A stretch of 64,000 nucleotides of DNA from an uncultured Bacteroides sp. (lineage in GTDB: Bacteria > Bacillota > Clostridia > Lachnospirales > Lachnospiraceae), in contig CAMECH010000002.1 of assembly GCA_945913015.1 (NCBI GenBank), forward strand, positions 62,001 through 126,000, given 5' to 3'. Both the position numbers and the translations under genes were made by a program. How positions within the stretch are numbered: the stretch's first letter is position 1; every line of letters begins with the position of its first letter. Of the stretch, positions 7,732 through 19,210 are shown in pieces. The notes below the pieces were generated by a model. It did no database searches. It was not told the origin of the DNA and saw nothing but the letters and a program-made list of their open reading frames with translations.

Positions 7732-10542
7732 TCATTTCAATATTCCCGCTAATGCCTTCATCAGCTCATTTACGTTAATCGGTTTTCCAAGATGACCATT
7801 CATACCTGCGCGCATAGCCTCTCTTTTGTCCTCTTCAAATGCATTTGCCGTCATTGCAAGAATAGGTATGTTTGCTTTGTCAGTATCAGCTAATGCCCTG
7901 ATTGTCCTTGTTGCTTCATATCCATTCATATTCGGCATTTGAATATCCATAAGTATCAAATCATAATAATGTGCATCTGCCTTGTTAAGCATATCTACGG
8001 CCACCCGTCCGTCTTCTGCCCTTTCAATTTCAAATCCCGCCTCTTTTAGTATCTCGATTGCAATTTCAGCATTAAGTTCATTATCCTCGGCAAGCAGAAT
8101 ACGTTTACCCTGAAACAGCTTTGGATCAAGTTCTACACCTGCATGCTCTACAAGATTTGATTTATCTGCTATTTTATGCGAAATAGTAACGATAAATGTT
8201 GTGCCAACGCCTTTCTCGCTGTGTACCTCTATTTCTCCTCCCATAAAGTCTACAAGGCGCTTTACGATAGGCATTCCAAGTCCTGTACCTTCGACTTTAT
8301 TATCTGTCAACGAATTTTCTCTGGAAAATTCCTCAAAAATGTGCGGAAGGAACTCTTCCGACATACCTATTCCGGTATCTGTAATCGTTGTGCGGTACCG
8401 GGCATATCCCTCCCTGTCCGACGAAATCTCCTCAAGGTGCATATTTACCTTTCCACCGGGGTTGGTGTATTTGTATGCATTTGAAAGAATGTTGATGAAT
8501 ACCTCACGAAGCTTAATCGGGTCACAGAAAACATAGTGATGCTCCACATCAATCTGCCTTGTGAATTCAATTCCCTTATGAAGCATCATCTCCTGAAATA
8601 CAGAATACAGCGTATCATTAAACTGCGCTGCACTCCATGCGCTCTCTTCAGCTTCCAGTGTTCCTTTTTCAATACGTGCCATTTCAAGCACATTGTTGAT
8701 TATAGAAAGAAGAACTTTGTTGGAATCCTGTATCTTTCTCAGGTAGTCTGCTCTCTTTTCCGGATTTTCCTGATGCTTTTCCAAAAGGTCCGTGAAACCT
8801 ATAATCGCATTCATTGGAGTCCTGATATCATGCGACATATTAAAGAGGAACGTCGTTTTCGCACTGTTGGCTCTTTCTGCTTCAACTCTTGCTTCCTCAA
8901 TTATTTTATTCTGCTTTTCTTCCCTTTGCTTTTCTTCATGTATCATGCGCGATGCAATAAAGAGTGTTTTGATGTTTCCATCAGCATCCCTTTCACCGGC
9001 AATCATATATAACTGGCTCCATCCTGCTGTAATTCCTACATATTCGCAGGTAATAACATCTGTGCCCTTCATTCGCTCGTCAATAGTAGAAAGATTCACA
9101 AACTTACGCAGATTATCTGCTGTTTCCGGGCTAACCATATTTTCACATACCCTATACAGTGCTTCCTGCGCTTTACCTGATGAGCCTACATTATCTCTCA
9201 CAGTCTGAATATTGCTAATCTCTTCAAAGGTATCTTTTTTTACATCGACAAAAAACGAAGCAAAGTATATCTTACTCATGGACTGGATAAGGGCAATTCT
9301 GTTACTCAACGCTTCGTTAATTTCCTGTATTTCTTCAATCTGAGCTTCCTGCTCTGCTCCAAGTTCCTCAAGTTTTTTCTGCTTTTCCTCAAGCTGCGTA
9401 TTAAGAAGCTTTATCTCTTCCAACTGTTCTTCAATCTCACGCTTCTGTCGTTCTTCAGCAGTAATATCTCTTGTATAGGCAAATCCGATAATTTCTTTTG
9501 TGACATTATCCTGTGTCAGGATAATATTCTGCAAAATATATATTTCCTCTCCGGCCGAATCCGTAATCCAGTATCGTAAGGAGAGCTCCGTCTTTCCCTG
9601 TTCAAAGTTCTTTTTCAAATTTTCAGGAGAAAATGTATCCCTGTAACTTGCAGTATATTTTGGAAAAACTCTACCCGCCAGAAAATTATAGTATCCCGAA
9701 TAGCTATCATCCACCTGATTCGGTCGCTGTATGTAACAATTTTTCTCCAAATAGATTTTGCTGTCATAAATACAATCTCTGTCAACATTAAATTCATACC
9801 ATGACATAGAGGTCTGTGCCAGCGCAGTCTTCATATTATTTTTCTGTCTGTCCGCAGCACTGACGAGTACATTTTCACTCCGTTCAACCGAAATAAATGC
9901 ATACACAATCACGATTGCGATTTGGAATGCAACAGAAGTGCATGGTACGGCAACAAAATACACCTGAAAAAAATCAAATACCATCGGTACAACAGCAAAT
10001 GCTGTGATTATGGTATATTTTTTCCGTTCACTTTTCTCTCTTGCCTGAAAGAATTTAATAACCGAACATATAAAAATGACTATCAGATATCCGGTAGTTC
10101 CTATTCTTTCGATAACATACCATTTCCCTCTGGCATAGGAGTCCACTGTCTCGCCGATTGTAAAGAGTGCACCTGTACGGACATTGGCAATGACCATCAT
10201 AATTACCAGCACCACCGGAATCCCGGCCAGTACAAAAACCCATTTCTTAGGTTTGTCACTGTACAACAGTCTGTATAGAAATGAAAACCATGTGAATGCC
10301 AGAATTGCATTTGAGCAAAAATACAATGACGTAGCGATTTGCAATCCCAAAGGTCCCATCCCGATTTTATCGAAATAGGTAAGCCCCCAGAAAATATCAA
10401 TGATATTATGGCAGACTGCCAGTATAATCAGCTGCAGAAAACCTTTTTCCTGATATTTCATATTTGAGCTGAGTATTCGCAGTAAAATAATGACACCCGT
10501 TGCCAGCGCAATCACTGCAAACAGCATAAAATCAACATACAT
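7732..10542 (-). CDS. 7TM-PAS-histidine kinase-receiver hybrid sensor kinase
   Basis: ~7 N-terminal TM helices, PAS (TSMSWYEFNVDRDCIYDSK), SHDIRTPMNAIIGFT H-box, RILLAEDNELNAEIA/DLILMDIQMPNMNGYEATR receiver. Confidence 0.88.
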   Translation of the reverse strand: MYVDFMLFAVIALATGVIILLRILSSNMKYQEKGFLQLIILAVCHNIIDIFWGLTYFDKIGMGPLGLQIATSLYFCSNAILAFTWFSFLYRLLYSDKPKKWVFVLAGIPVVLVIMMVIANVRTGALFTIGETVDSYARGKWYVIERIGTTGYLIVIFICSVIKFFQAREKSERKKYTIITAFAVVPMVFDFFQVYFVAVPCTSVAFQIAIVIVYAFISVERSENVLVSAADRQKNNMKTALAQTSMSWYEFNVDRDCIYDSKIYLEKNCYIQRPNQVDDSYSGYYNFLAGRVFPKYTASYRDTFSPENLKKNFEQGKTELSLRYWITDSAGEEIYILQNIILTQDNVTKEIIGFAYTRDITAEERQKREIEEQLEEIKLLNTQLEEKQKKLEELGAEQEAQIEEIQEINEALSNRIALIQSMSKIYFASFFVDVKKDTFEEISNIQTVRDNVGSSGKAQEALYRVCENMVSPETADNLRKFVNLSTIDERMKGTDVITCEYVGITAGWSQLYMIAGERDADGNIKTLFIASRMIHEEKQREEKQNKIIEEARVEAERANSAKTTFLFNMSHDIRTPMNAIIGFTDLLEKHQENPEKRADYLRKIQDSNKVLLSIINNVLEMARIEKGTLEAEESAWSAAQFNDTLYSVFQEMMLHKGIEFTRQIDVEHHYVFCDPIKLREVFINILSNAYKYTNPGGKVNMHLEEISSDREGYARYRTTITDTGIGMSEEFLPHIFEEFSRENSLTDNKVEGTGLGMPIVKRLVDFMGGEIEVHSEKGVGTTFIVTISHKIADKSNLVEHAGVELDPKLFQGKRILLAEDNELNAEIAIEILKEAGFEIERAEDGRVAVDMLNKADAHYYDLILMDIQMPNMNGYEATRTIRALADTDKANIPILAMTANAFEEDKREAMRAGMNGHLGKPINVNELMKALAGILK

Positions 10543-10732
10543 CTCTTATTTTCACCCCCACCGTAAGACATCTCATACAAGCCAACGCTCAATACTAAAC
10601 CGACTGCCTTATTACGTATATTCCTTTGCATTTTATCATGTTGTCACATAAAAGTACAAGGAGAATCTCAGCGGGAGAAAACAGCATATCTTCTGCATAA
10701 AAAAATGAGAACCCGAAAGAGTCTATCTCTTA

Positions 10733-10842
10733 TCAAAACTTCAATCGCATTTGATACCATGTTGCGTCACCATGCACAGAATCGGATCTGCCCTCACTCA
10801 CAAATCCAAATTTTTCATAATAACAGATTAAATTCTTTTTAC
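10733..10842 (-). pseudogene. C-terminal remnant of a GNAT acetyltransferase
   Basis: Translation KKNLICYYEKFGFVSEGRSDSVHGDATWYQMRLKF* resembles the GNAT C-terminus; no upstream portion. Confidence 0.5.
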
Positions 10843-10846
10843 ACCT

Positions 10847-12811
10847 CTAATTCTCCAACAAATAGAATTTTTCAATAGGTTCATATCCAAGAGGTGTTAC
10901 CAGCTCATTCCAATTATCTGGTAACTCTATTTCAAATGTCACATATCCCCCTCCAGGCATAACCTGAAATTTATTTCTTGAAGCGTCACCTGTAATAAGC
11001 ATAGGTGTCTGCCCTTTATTCATTGTGGCTATTGTCATAATCTTATCATCAGACACAACACCCTTCATCCATTCAGGTGTATCAGTTAACGCTGCCTTCT
11101 CATCTGTATTATTCTTCAAATAGTAATATTCCTGTTCAATTGTTCTTTTATCATCCTGCTTACTTCCTGTATTGGCCCAACAATAAGCAAATGTTCTCAT
11201 CCATAAGGGACGTCTTGCCGTCTTTATAAGATCATCCTCCAAGCTTTCCTTTGATTTATATTTAACTGCAAGATCCTTAGCTACAGGCTCAGTAATAAAC
11301 ATTGTTCTGTAAACCTGAGGATTAGTGTTTCCGAGGCCATTTTGTTGCTTTTCAGTGATATCCCACGCCATTAAGTCCATTATAATCTCTGGATTATTAG
11401 TAGATGGCGTAACACTATTTCCCCATTCAAGGGCAGAACCTGCCGTAATAGTATTGTTATTCAGATTATATCCCTTAGTTACATGATATGGCTTCCAGCC
11501 CACCCTCAAGCAAGCCTCATCATCCTCTTCAAAGGTCCATGGAGTAAGATAGCCAAATGTCCCCATTCTATTATCCTTTACATAATAACCACCTATATTT
11601 AACATAGCTAAATCAATAAATCTTCCCAGCTTCTTATTATTCTCTTCAGAAATCATTCCCTGAGCACAGTCAATTCCTAACTGACGAGAAAGTGGACCAT
11701 TCATCCATGCATATGGTGTCCATCCATGAGTACTAGACAAGGTTCGCCTAAACTCTCCATCTCCTAAACATTTTACAATTGCTATACATATCGGCATATA
11801 TTCCTTTGGAACTCCCGCCATTACTGCATTAGCTGCAACAGTATAGGCATATGTCTTTCTATAAGCAGGTGCAATCATTCCAATTTCCGTACCCGCTTCA
11901 TAAGCGCAATACTTTAAATATTCATTTATAAGATTGTTTGTTGGGGGAATAACTGGCAGTCCATCTGTCCATTCATTAGCCTCTAAAAACTCCTGGATCT
12001 CATCAAATGTCCCATAATAAACAATCTCATCATATGGACGCTCTCCAGCTAATTCATAAATCTTTTCTTCCTCTTCTGTGATTGGATTAAGCAGTCCCTT
12101 CTCAATTTCCGGCCATAAATTTTCTCTTGTCTTCTTAACTAATTCATCTTTAGAGTCCGACGAAAATGCTCCTGGGTATGTGGCTGTTCTAAGTACTAAA
12201 ACTCCCCTATTAACCCCTGTTGAATGAATCTGATCCACAAAGGTTGGACCTCCAATAGTTACTGTAGGAATTCCAATATACTCTGCTGCAATTGAAGAAC
12301 CTGTTTCCTTAACTGTACATAATCCACAGCCACAATTTCCCGATATTACAGCATCTATTTCTAAATCCTTAAGCTTATCCTGAAACTGTTTTGTCTTCTG
12401 ACTTTGTGATCCTACCGAAAAAGGACCTCCCGTTCCAACCTCATCAAACATATAAACCTTCGCACTAGGATACTTTTCAAGTATACACTTTTTAATTTCT
12501 TCATGGGTTACATTTGCATTAAATGATCCACCCACTAATGCAATTTTTTTTCCATTAAGAGTATCTAGTCTTTTGGCCTGTTTTATCATCTCCACACTAT
12601 GATATCCTACAGGAGAAGAAATTGCATATATTTGATTTCCATCCTCATCCTCCTCTGGTATATCACAGGAGCCATCCATACATTCTTCTAAAGCTTTATC
12701 AGTATTATTTTCCTTGTTCTTTTGCAAAAAAAAGCCATCTGCCACAAGCATTATTACTAATACAAAACTGATGAGAATTATTATCATATTTCTATTCTTT
12801 AATGATTTCAT
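10847..12811 (-). CDS. Membrane-anchored UGSC-like domain fused to a WTDGLPVIPPT-type domain protein
   Basis: N-terminal TM anchor; ISGNCGCGLCTVKETGSSIAAEYIGIPTVTIGGPTFV resembles UGSC family; C-terminal FLEANEWTDGLPVIPPT...VAANAVMAGVPKEYMPI...STHGWTPYAWMNGPLSRQLGI. Confidence 0.6.
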   Translation of the reverse strand: MKSLKNRNMIIILISFVLVIMLVADGFFLQKNKENNTDKALEECMDGSCDIPEEDEDGNQIYAISSPVGYHSVEMIKQAKRLDTLNGKKIALVGGSFNANVTHEEIKKCILEKYPSAKVYMFDEVGTGGPFSVGSQSQKTKQFQDKLKDLEIDAVISGNCGCGLCTVKETGSSIAAEYIGIPTVTIGGPTFVDQIHSTGVNRGVLVLRTATYPGAFSSDSKDELVKKTRENLWPEIEKGLLNPITEEEEKIYELAGERPYDEIVYYGTFDEIQEFLEANEWTDGLPVIPPTNNLINEYLKYCAYEAGTEIGMIAPAYRKTYAYTVAANAVMAGVPKEYMPICIAIVKCLGDGEFRRTLSSTHGWTPYAWMNGPLSRQLGIDCAQGMISEENNKKLGRFIDLAMLNIGGYYVKDNRMGTFGYLTPWTFEEDDEACLRVGWKPYHVTKGYNLNNNTITAGSALEWGNSVTPSTNNPEIIMDLMAWDITEKQQNGLGNTNPQVYRTMFITEPVAKDLAVKYKSKESLEDDLIKTARRPLWMRTFAYCWANTGSKQDDKRTIEQEYYYLKNNTDEKAALTDTPEWMKGVVSDDKIMTIATMNKGQTPMLITGDASRNKFQVMPGGGYVTFEIELPDNWNELVTPLGYEPIEKFYLLEN

Positions 12812-12977
12812 ACATATCCCTCCTACCTACAATACATTTGTTAATCATATTGTAGGAATCGAAGTTCAATTAAAGTTCAAGCCAAAAAATATATTTATAT
12901 AATATATTAAGTGCATAAAACAAAGTAGTTATCATATAGCATTGATTTTATCTATGTTTTACAACCTCCTCCGTAAA

Positions 12978-13916
12978 TTAAAAATTTTTCCAACATTTTT
13001 TACGTAGGAATGCACCAATCACCTCTAACGGTGCTCCTTCATAATACTCTATCAATAGCTTTTTAAATTCGGAAACTTCCTTTTCCGGAATGACCAAAAA
13101 GCCATTTCCTTGTGCAATTAAATAATGATTTGCAAAAATTACAGATGCTCTCTTGTTGCCATCTTTAAACACTTGCGTCTTCATACAATACATACATAAT
13201 TCAATCGCTATATCTATTGGCTCTTTATCTTGCTTTCTTATCTCCTCGATTCGCTCCATAACTACAGTTTCAATTGGAAGCGGTGGCACATAACTTGTTC
13301 CACCAATTTGTACCGGAATGCCTCTTATTCTTCCACCATCATAAAAGAATCCTTCATTTACAAGCCTTGCAATATGACATAGCATATGATAATTGCTTTC
13401 ACTCTGTATTACATCTCTATCAAGAATAAATTCCCAAGCATGTTTTAGATTAAGAATCTTTTGTACATCTGTTGCAGATACGCCATTGACCTGTCCATTC
13501 TCAATAATATCCTCTGTCTGTGGAAAGGATGTAGCAACCCCCTCCAATACTGCCTGATCATAGATATTGGCTTTCATATTTGCTCTTGCAAAATCTAAGT
13601 TCTGCAATACTCTTGCAGACAGTTCCTTATCTTCATATCCAAGGCTAACTAATTCTTTATTAATTTTTCGAATCGTTTTATTTAGTTCTTTACGTTCTTT
13701 TGCATTACGTAACAATAACTGATATAAATCATCAGAATATACATCCACGTAGGTAGATGTCAATCTTCCTGACACTCTCTTACGCACATACAAATATTTT
13801 TTTCCACTTACTTCCTTAATCTCCGGATTACCATCATATGGCATTAAATTGATTCTTGCCTGTATATCAGCTCGTTGCTGCAATAATTCCTGTATTTCCG
13901 TATAATTTGCACCCAT
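12978..13916 (-). CDS. Fic/DOC family protein with QVFKDGNKR motif
   Basis: QAVLEGVATSF (inhibitory-helix-like), MKTQVFKDGNKRASVIFANHYLIAQGNGF Fic core. Confidence 0.85.
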   Translation of the reverse strand: MGANYTEIQELLQQRADIQARINLMPYDGNPEIKEVSGKKYLYVRKRVSGRLTSTYVDVYSDDLYQLLLRNAKERKELNKTIRKINKELVSLGYEDKELSARVLQNLDFARANMKANIYDQAVLEGVATSFPQTEDIIENGQVNGVSATDVQKILNLKHAWEFILDRDVIQSESNYHMLCHIARLVNEGFFYDGGRIRGIPVQIGGTSYVPPLPIETVVMERIEEIRKQDKEPIDIAIELCMYCMKTQVFKDGNKRASVIFANHYLIAQGNGFLVIPEKEVSEFKKLLIEYYEGAPLEVIGAFLRKKCWKNF

Positions 13917-14033
13917 TTAAAACACCTCTTTCTTGTTAGGGAACTTTTATATAAAGTATTATGCACAAAAATCCCCTAATTATCAACAAAAATTTAGGGA
14001 ACTTTTGTACATTTAAAATCTGCCAATCATTCC

Positions 14034-14288
14034 CTAATATATTTCACATAATGCCTGTGTGCTTGAATATATCGTTCTTTTTGCATCCCGAACACAGAAG
14101 CTCCCATATCCTAATCTTGCAGCTTTCGCCTGTATTGTAGGATATAATTCATCTCCTCCAAAGGACTGAAAAGGAGTTTCCAAAGCAGAATCTAATAAAT
14201 TATAATCCCTGACTCCATCGCTTCCACCAGTCTGCTGAATCAATTGAGTATGAAGCATGAGAATCTGCTCTTTGCTCAATTTTTTCAT
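14034..14288 (-). pseudogene. Doc-like toxin fragment
   Basis: MKKLSKEQILMLHTQLIQQTGGSDGVRDYNLLDSALETPFQSFGGDELYPTIQAKAARLGYG matches Doc N-terminus; HxFxDxNKR region absent, tail GSFCVRDAKRTIYSSTQALCEIY. Confidence 0.7.
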
Positions 14289-14483
14289 TTTGCCAGCACC
14301 TCATATGCTTCCTTATTCTGTTCCATAAGTTGCTTTGAAATGCTTAACACATCTTCATCAGATGCTGTAAAATCCTTATCTGCTCTGCTAAAGTCTATAA
14401 CAAGATATCTTGGCACATTATTTTTCAAAATTACTGCCGAACCGCATTCGTCTACCAGTCTTGCTACTTTAGAAAACTTGCTA
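14285..14483 (-). pseudogene. Phd/YefM-like antitoxin, 5' truncated
   Basis: Frame: FISKFSKVARLVDECGSAVILKNNVPRYLVIDFSRADKDFTASDEDVLSISKQLMEQNKEAYEVLAK* overlapping the doc start by ATGA; no start codon/N-terminus. Confidence 0.6.
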
Positions 14484-14577
14484 ATAAAAAATGCCGAATC
14501 GATTCATTTCTGACCCATCCGGCATTTCATCATTTAATTATTTTTTGCAATTTTGCAAATTAGCTGTTAATCGAAGA

Positions 14578-15969
<1,392 letters not shown>

Positions 15970-16197
15970 CTAAAAACATTATATTAAATTAAATTAATTT
16001 TTTCAAGGTTTTTCTTTGGTTTCAGTATATTTTATCAAGTAAAAACTTCTTTTTCTTAATATTTTTAATTTATTGGTTCTTAAATATTATTAATATAATT
16101 AATCTTCCGATATAAATTATAGAAGAATAGAAAGTTTTCCAGAATATGTTACAAGGATGTGGAACTGTTTACCGTTATATTTCAAGGAGGAAATGCT

Positions 16198-16479
16198 ATG
16201 GTAGATGTAAATGTATTCTCAGGCAAACCTATAGAACGCGTATCGGATGTAGCACGCATCAAGCCTCTTGACCGCAATCCCGATAAGAACAGGAACAGCA
16301 ACTCACAGTTTGAGGAAGTTCTTGAACGCGAAAAGAATGTATTAAAGAAAAAATCAGCCGAAAGCCGGAAACAGGTTGATGACATGCCGCTTACCTACGG
16401 TTTCATTAATTATTACAACGGCAAAGCACAGAATGCATATTTTTGCATGCTTAACTCAACCACCGACACCAAGGTCTGA
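16198..16479 (+). CDS. Hypothetical small protein
   Basis: ATG preceded by AAGGAGG; 93 codons; followed by strong terminator hairpin. Confidence 0.65.
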   Translation: MVDVNVFSGKPIERVSDVARIKPLDRNPDKNRNSNSQFEEVLEREKNVLKKKSAESRKQVDDMPLTYGFINYYNGKAQNAYFCMLNSTTDTKV

Positions 16480-16504
16480 CATCGCTGTATGTTTTTTATA
16501 CAGA

Positions 16505-16547
16505 AAATGCAGGTACTTCTTTAACAGAAGCACCTGCATTTTTTTGC
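16505..16547 (+). terminator. Rho-independent terminator
   Basis: AAATGCAGGTACTTCT...AGAAGCACCTGCATTTTTTT. Confidence 0.8.
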
Positions 16548-16558
16548 ATCTTTAATTA

Positions 16559-18187
16559 TTATCTCGCTGATGTTGTACCTGACTCAAGTGCCTTGTCTTC
16601 AAGGAACTGGTCAATATCAAACACCTCTCCGTTACGAACCTTGCTCATCAGCTCAATCGCTGTATTAACTGTATCATAGTTAGGAATTATTACTGACATT
16701 CCTGAAAGTCCTTCTATCTGACCGGTCTTTGTTGAACCTGTACCGGCCACGCTGTATGACATAATGTTCCAGCCTGTCATGTCATTAATCTGCGCCTTAA
16801 TCAAAGTTGAGATAGCGCTGTCCGGCATATTTGTTGCAATAAGCCCTGATACAGCATCCAGAACCTGATTATACTGTGTAAGAATGGCAGATGAAGTAGC
16901 CTTATCAATCATACCTGAGATTGCTGCCATCTGATTGCGTCCACGCTGGTTATCGCCGTCGGCAAATGCCTGACGCTCACGGCAGAACGCGAGGGCTTTC
17001 TCACCATCACACTCATTAGGTCCTACAACAAACTTATATGCTATCGGTGCTGCATCCTCTCCGTTAGTAAACGCAACATCAGAATTAATTGTAATACCGC
17101 CAAGTGCATCAATAACACCTACAGCACCTGTAAAGTTGACCTTTACATAATAGTCAATGTCAATTCCATACAGATTTTCAAGCGTTGCAATAGAAGAGTC
17201 AACACCATGATTACCTGCATGTGTAAGCTTATCATAGCCTTTTCTTACATTGCCGTTGTTGTCGGTCTTAAGAGTATTTATCTCTACCCAGTAATCACGA
17301 GGTGTAGATACCATTAACACCTGTCTTGTCTTCGGATTAAATGTTGCAATAATATTAACATCGCTTCGACCGTTGGCAGCAATAGCGCCTTCATTATCGT
17401 TACCTGATACATAAATTGTAAATGCATCAGAACTTGTATCCTTATTGACAACCTTTTCCTTAATCTGGGTTGTAAATGTCTTTGTATAAATTACCTTGGT
17501 CTTATCTTCAAAATCAGTAAACTGCTCTTCAAATGTTGTACGAGATGCTTCATTGAATACTATTGCCTGAACTTCCTTGTTGTAAAGCGCATTAACCAGC
17601 GAAGTTCCGTTGTCATACGTTCTTGTCTTCGCAGTTTTACCGATAGCATTGTTCACATCCTGAAGAACCTGCTCTGCCATATCCTTATCACTTACATTAT
17701 TGTATCCGAATGTATATGAGCCTGTATCGGTAAGCGAACCGGCAGGGTCATCTTTGAGAACAATAACTGAAAATGTATCTGTTTTCGTTGTGACGCCGGC
17801 AATATTACTGATTACGCTGTTGGCCTTACCCACATATGCGGATGCGACAAACATAATCGCCGACAGCAGCACCGCCAGCACTTTACCCAGCCAGTGAGCC
17901 TTTGTAAACTGTGAAAGAACATTGTACAGCGTAATGAGCAGAAGAACCGCAATCACCATTGCCATATACTTTGCAGGAATCATGTCCAGCTTAAACATTG
18001 CTATCAGAAACATTACAAGCGCCACAAGTTCCACTGCTATAAGAGCAAAACCTATTGTCATATTAATCATGCGCTTCTTCTTGCGCAACTCACGCCTGTT
18101 AAGAGTATCTGACTTAGCAAACATTAATTCCATACCTGACTTCTGAACTTTAGAAGACGAAGCCTTACTATTCTTAGAATTTGCCAT
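16559..18187 (-). CDS. LytR-CpsA-Psr (LCP) family protein
   Basis: NIIATFNPKTRQVLMVSTPRDYWVEI, KLTHAGNHGVDSSIATLENLYGIDIDYYVKVNF, AFCRERQAFADGDNQRGRNQ. Confidence 0.93.
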   Translation of the reverse strand: MANSKNSKASSSKVQKSGMELMFAKSDTLNRRELRKKKRMINMTIGFALIAVELVALVMFLIAMFKLDMIPAKYMAMVIAVLLLITLYNVLSQFTKAHWLGKVLAVLLSAIMFVASAYVGKANSVISNIAGVTTKTDTFSVIVLKDDPAGSLTDTGSYTFGYNNVSDKDMAEQVLQDVNNAIGKTAKTRTYDNGTSLVNALYNKEVQAIVFNEASRTTFEEQFTDFEDKTKVIYTKTFTTQIKEKVVNKDTSSDAFTIYVSGNDNEGAIAANGRSDVNIIATFNPKTRQVLMVSTPRDYWVEINTLKTDNNGNVRKGYDKLTHAGNHGVDSSIATLENLYGIDIDYYVKVNFTGAVGVIDALGGITINSDVAFTNGEDAAPIAYKFVVGPNECDGEKALAFCRERQAFADGDNQRGRNQMAAISGMIDKATSSAILTQYNQVLDAVSGLIATNMPDSAISTLIKAQINDMTGWNIMSYSVAGTGSTKTGQIEGLSGMSVIIPNYDTVNTAIELMSKVRNGEVFDIDQFLEDKALESGTTSAR

Positions 18188-18295
18188 AATGTAACCTCTC
18201 TTAAATTACCTTTCTTCTTTAATGCCTGTTTAGTTCTTGATTTTCTGTCCCCTGCAGAAAAAATACAAATTATATTATACTACAAAACCAAATTA

Positions 18296-19102
18296 TTACA
18301 ACAAAAACTTCTCAATTGCATGCGCAACACCGCACTCATCATTTGATAAAGTGATATAATCGGCATATTCTTTAACTTCAGGATATGCATTTTCCATTAC
18401 AACAGACAGTCCTGCATATTCAAGCATAGGGATATCATTCATGCCATCACCGCACGCAATCAGCTCTGTTCTGTCAATTCCAAGCTTTTCAAGAAGACTC
18501 TCAAGTGATGCCGACTTTTTAACTCCATTAGGAACAACCTCAAGAAAATATTCCTCCGAAAAAAATGCGTCCAGCACATCACCGTGCTTTTTAAGAAGCG
18601 CCTCCTGTACCGGCAGAAGCTTTTTATGTTCCCCTACTACAAGAAACTTAGATACCGGATAATCAACAAATGCTTCAAGATTATCAACCTTTTTCAGCGG
18701 AGCATTATTACATTTTACTTCTTTTAATACATATTCATCCGTATCATTCTCTGTTACAATCTCATCAATGGTGTATGTTAGTGCCACAACATCATTAGCT
18801 GCCGCCTGACTGCATATTTCATGGATACATTCAGAAGGCATCATTTTCTCATACATCAGTTCACCTGTCTTCCAGTCAATGATATTGCCTCCGTTGTAAG
18901 CAAGCACATATCCGCCTCTCTTATCAAGTTCCAGCTCATTGGCAAGCTCCGCAATTCCAAGCACCGGCCTCCCTGATGCTAGAATAACCGCACACCCTTT
19001 ATCAATAGCATTCCAGATTGCAGCCTTATTCTCTTTCGGCAGATTTTTGTTACTGTCAGTCAAGGTTCCATCCAAATCAAGCGCAAGCGCCCTGTAATTC
19101 AT
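18296..19102 (-). CDS. Cof-type HAD-superfamily phosphatase
   Basis: MNYRALALDLDGTLTDSNK; IACGDGMNDIPMLEYAGLSVVMENA; start moved from ORF-track start. Confidence 0.92.
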   Translation of the reverse strand: MNYRALALDLDGTLTDSNKNLPKENKAAIWNAIDKGCAVILASGRPVLGIAELANELELDKRGGYVLAYNGGNIIDWKTGELMYEKMMPSECIHEICSQAAANDVVALTYTIDEIVTENDTDEYVLKEVKCNNAPLKKVDNLEAFVDYPVSKFLVVGEHKKLLPVQEALLKKHGDVLDAFFSEEYFLEVVPNGVKKSASLESLLEKLGIDRTELIACGDGMNDIPMLEYAGLSVVMENAYPEVKEYADYITLSNDECGVAHAIEKFLL

Positions 19103-19210
19103 ATCAAATCTCCATTCCGCAGACACTAATCTGCATTCCGCAGTTTCATTATTTGTTGTACCGCTGCATAGAATATCTCTATGAACAACTTTACTGTAAA
19201 GGATTTTACC

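Noticed and set aside
10847-12811. Selenoprotein with in-frame UGA
   Set aside because: The UGSC-like motif uses Cys codons and the ORF has no internal TGA.
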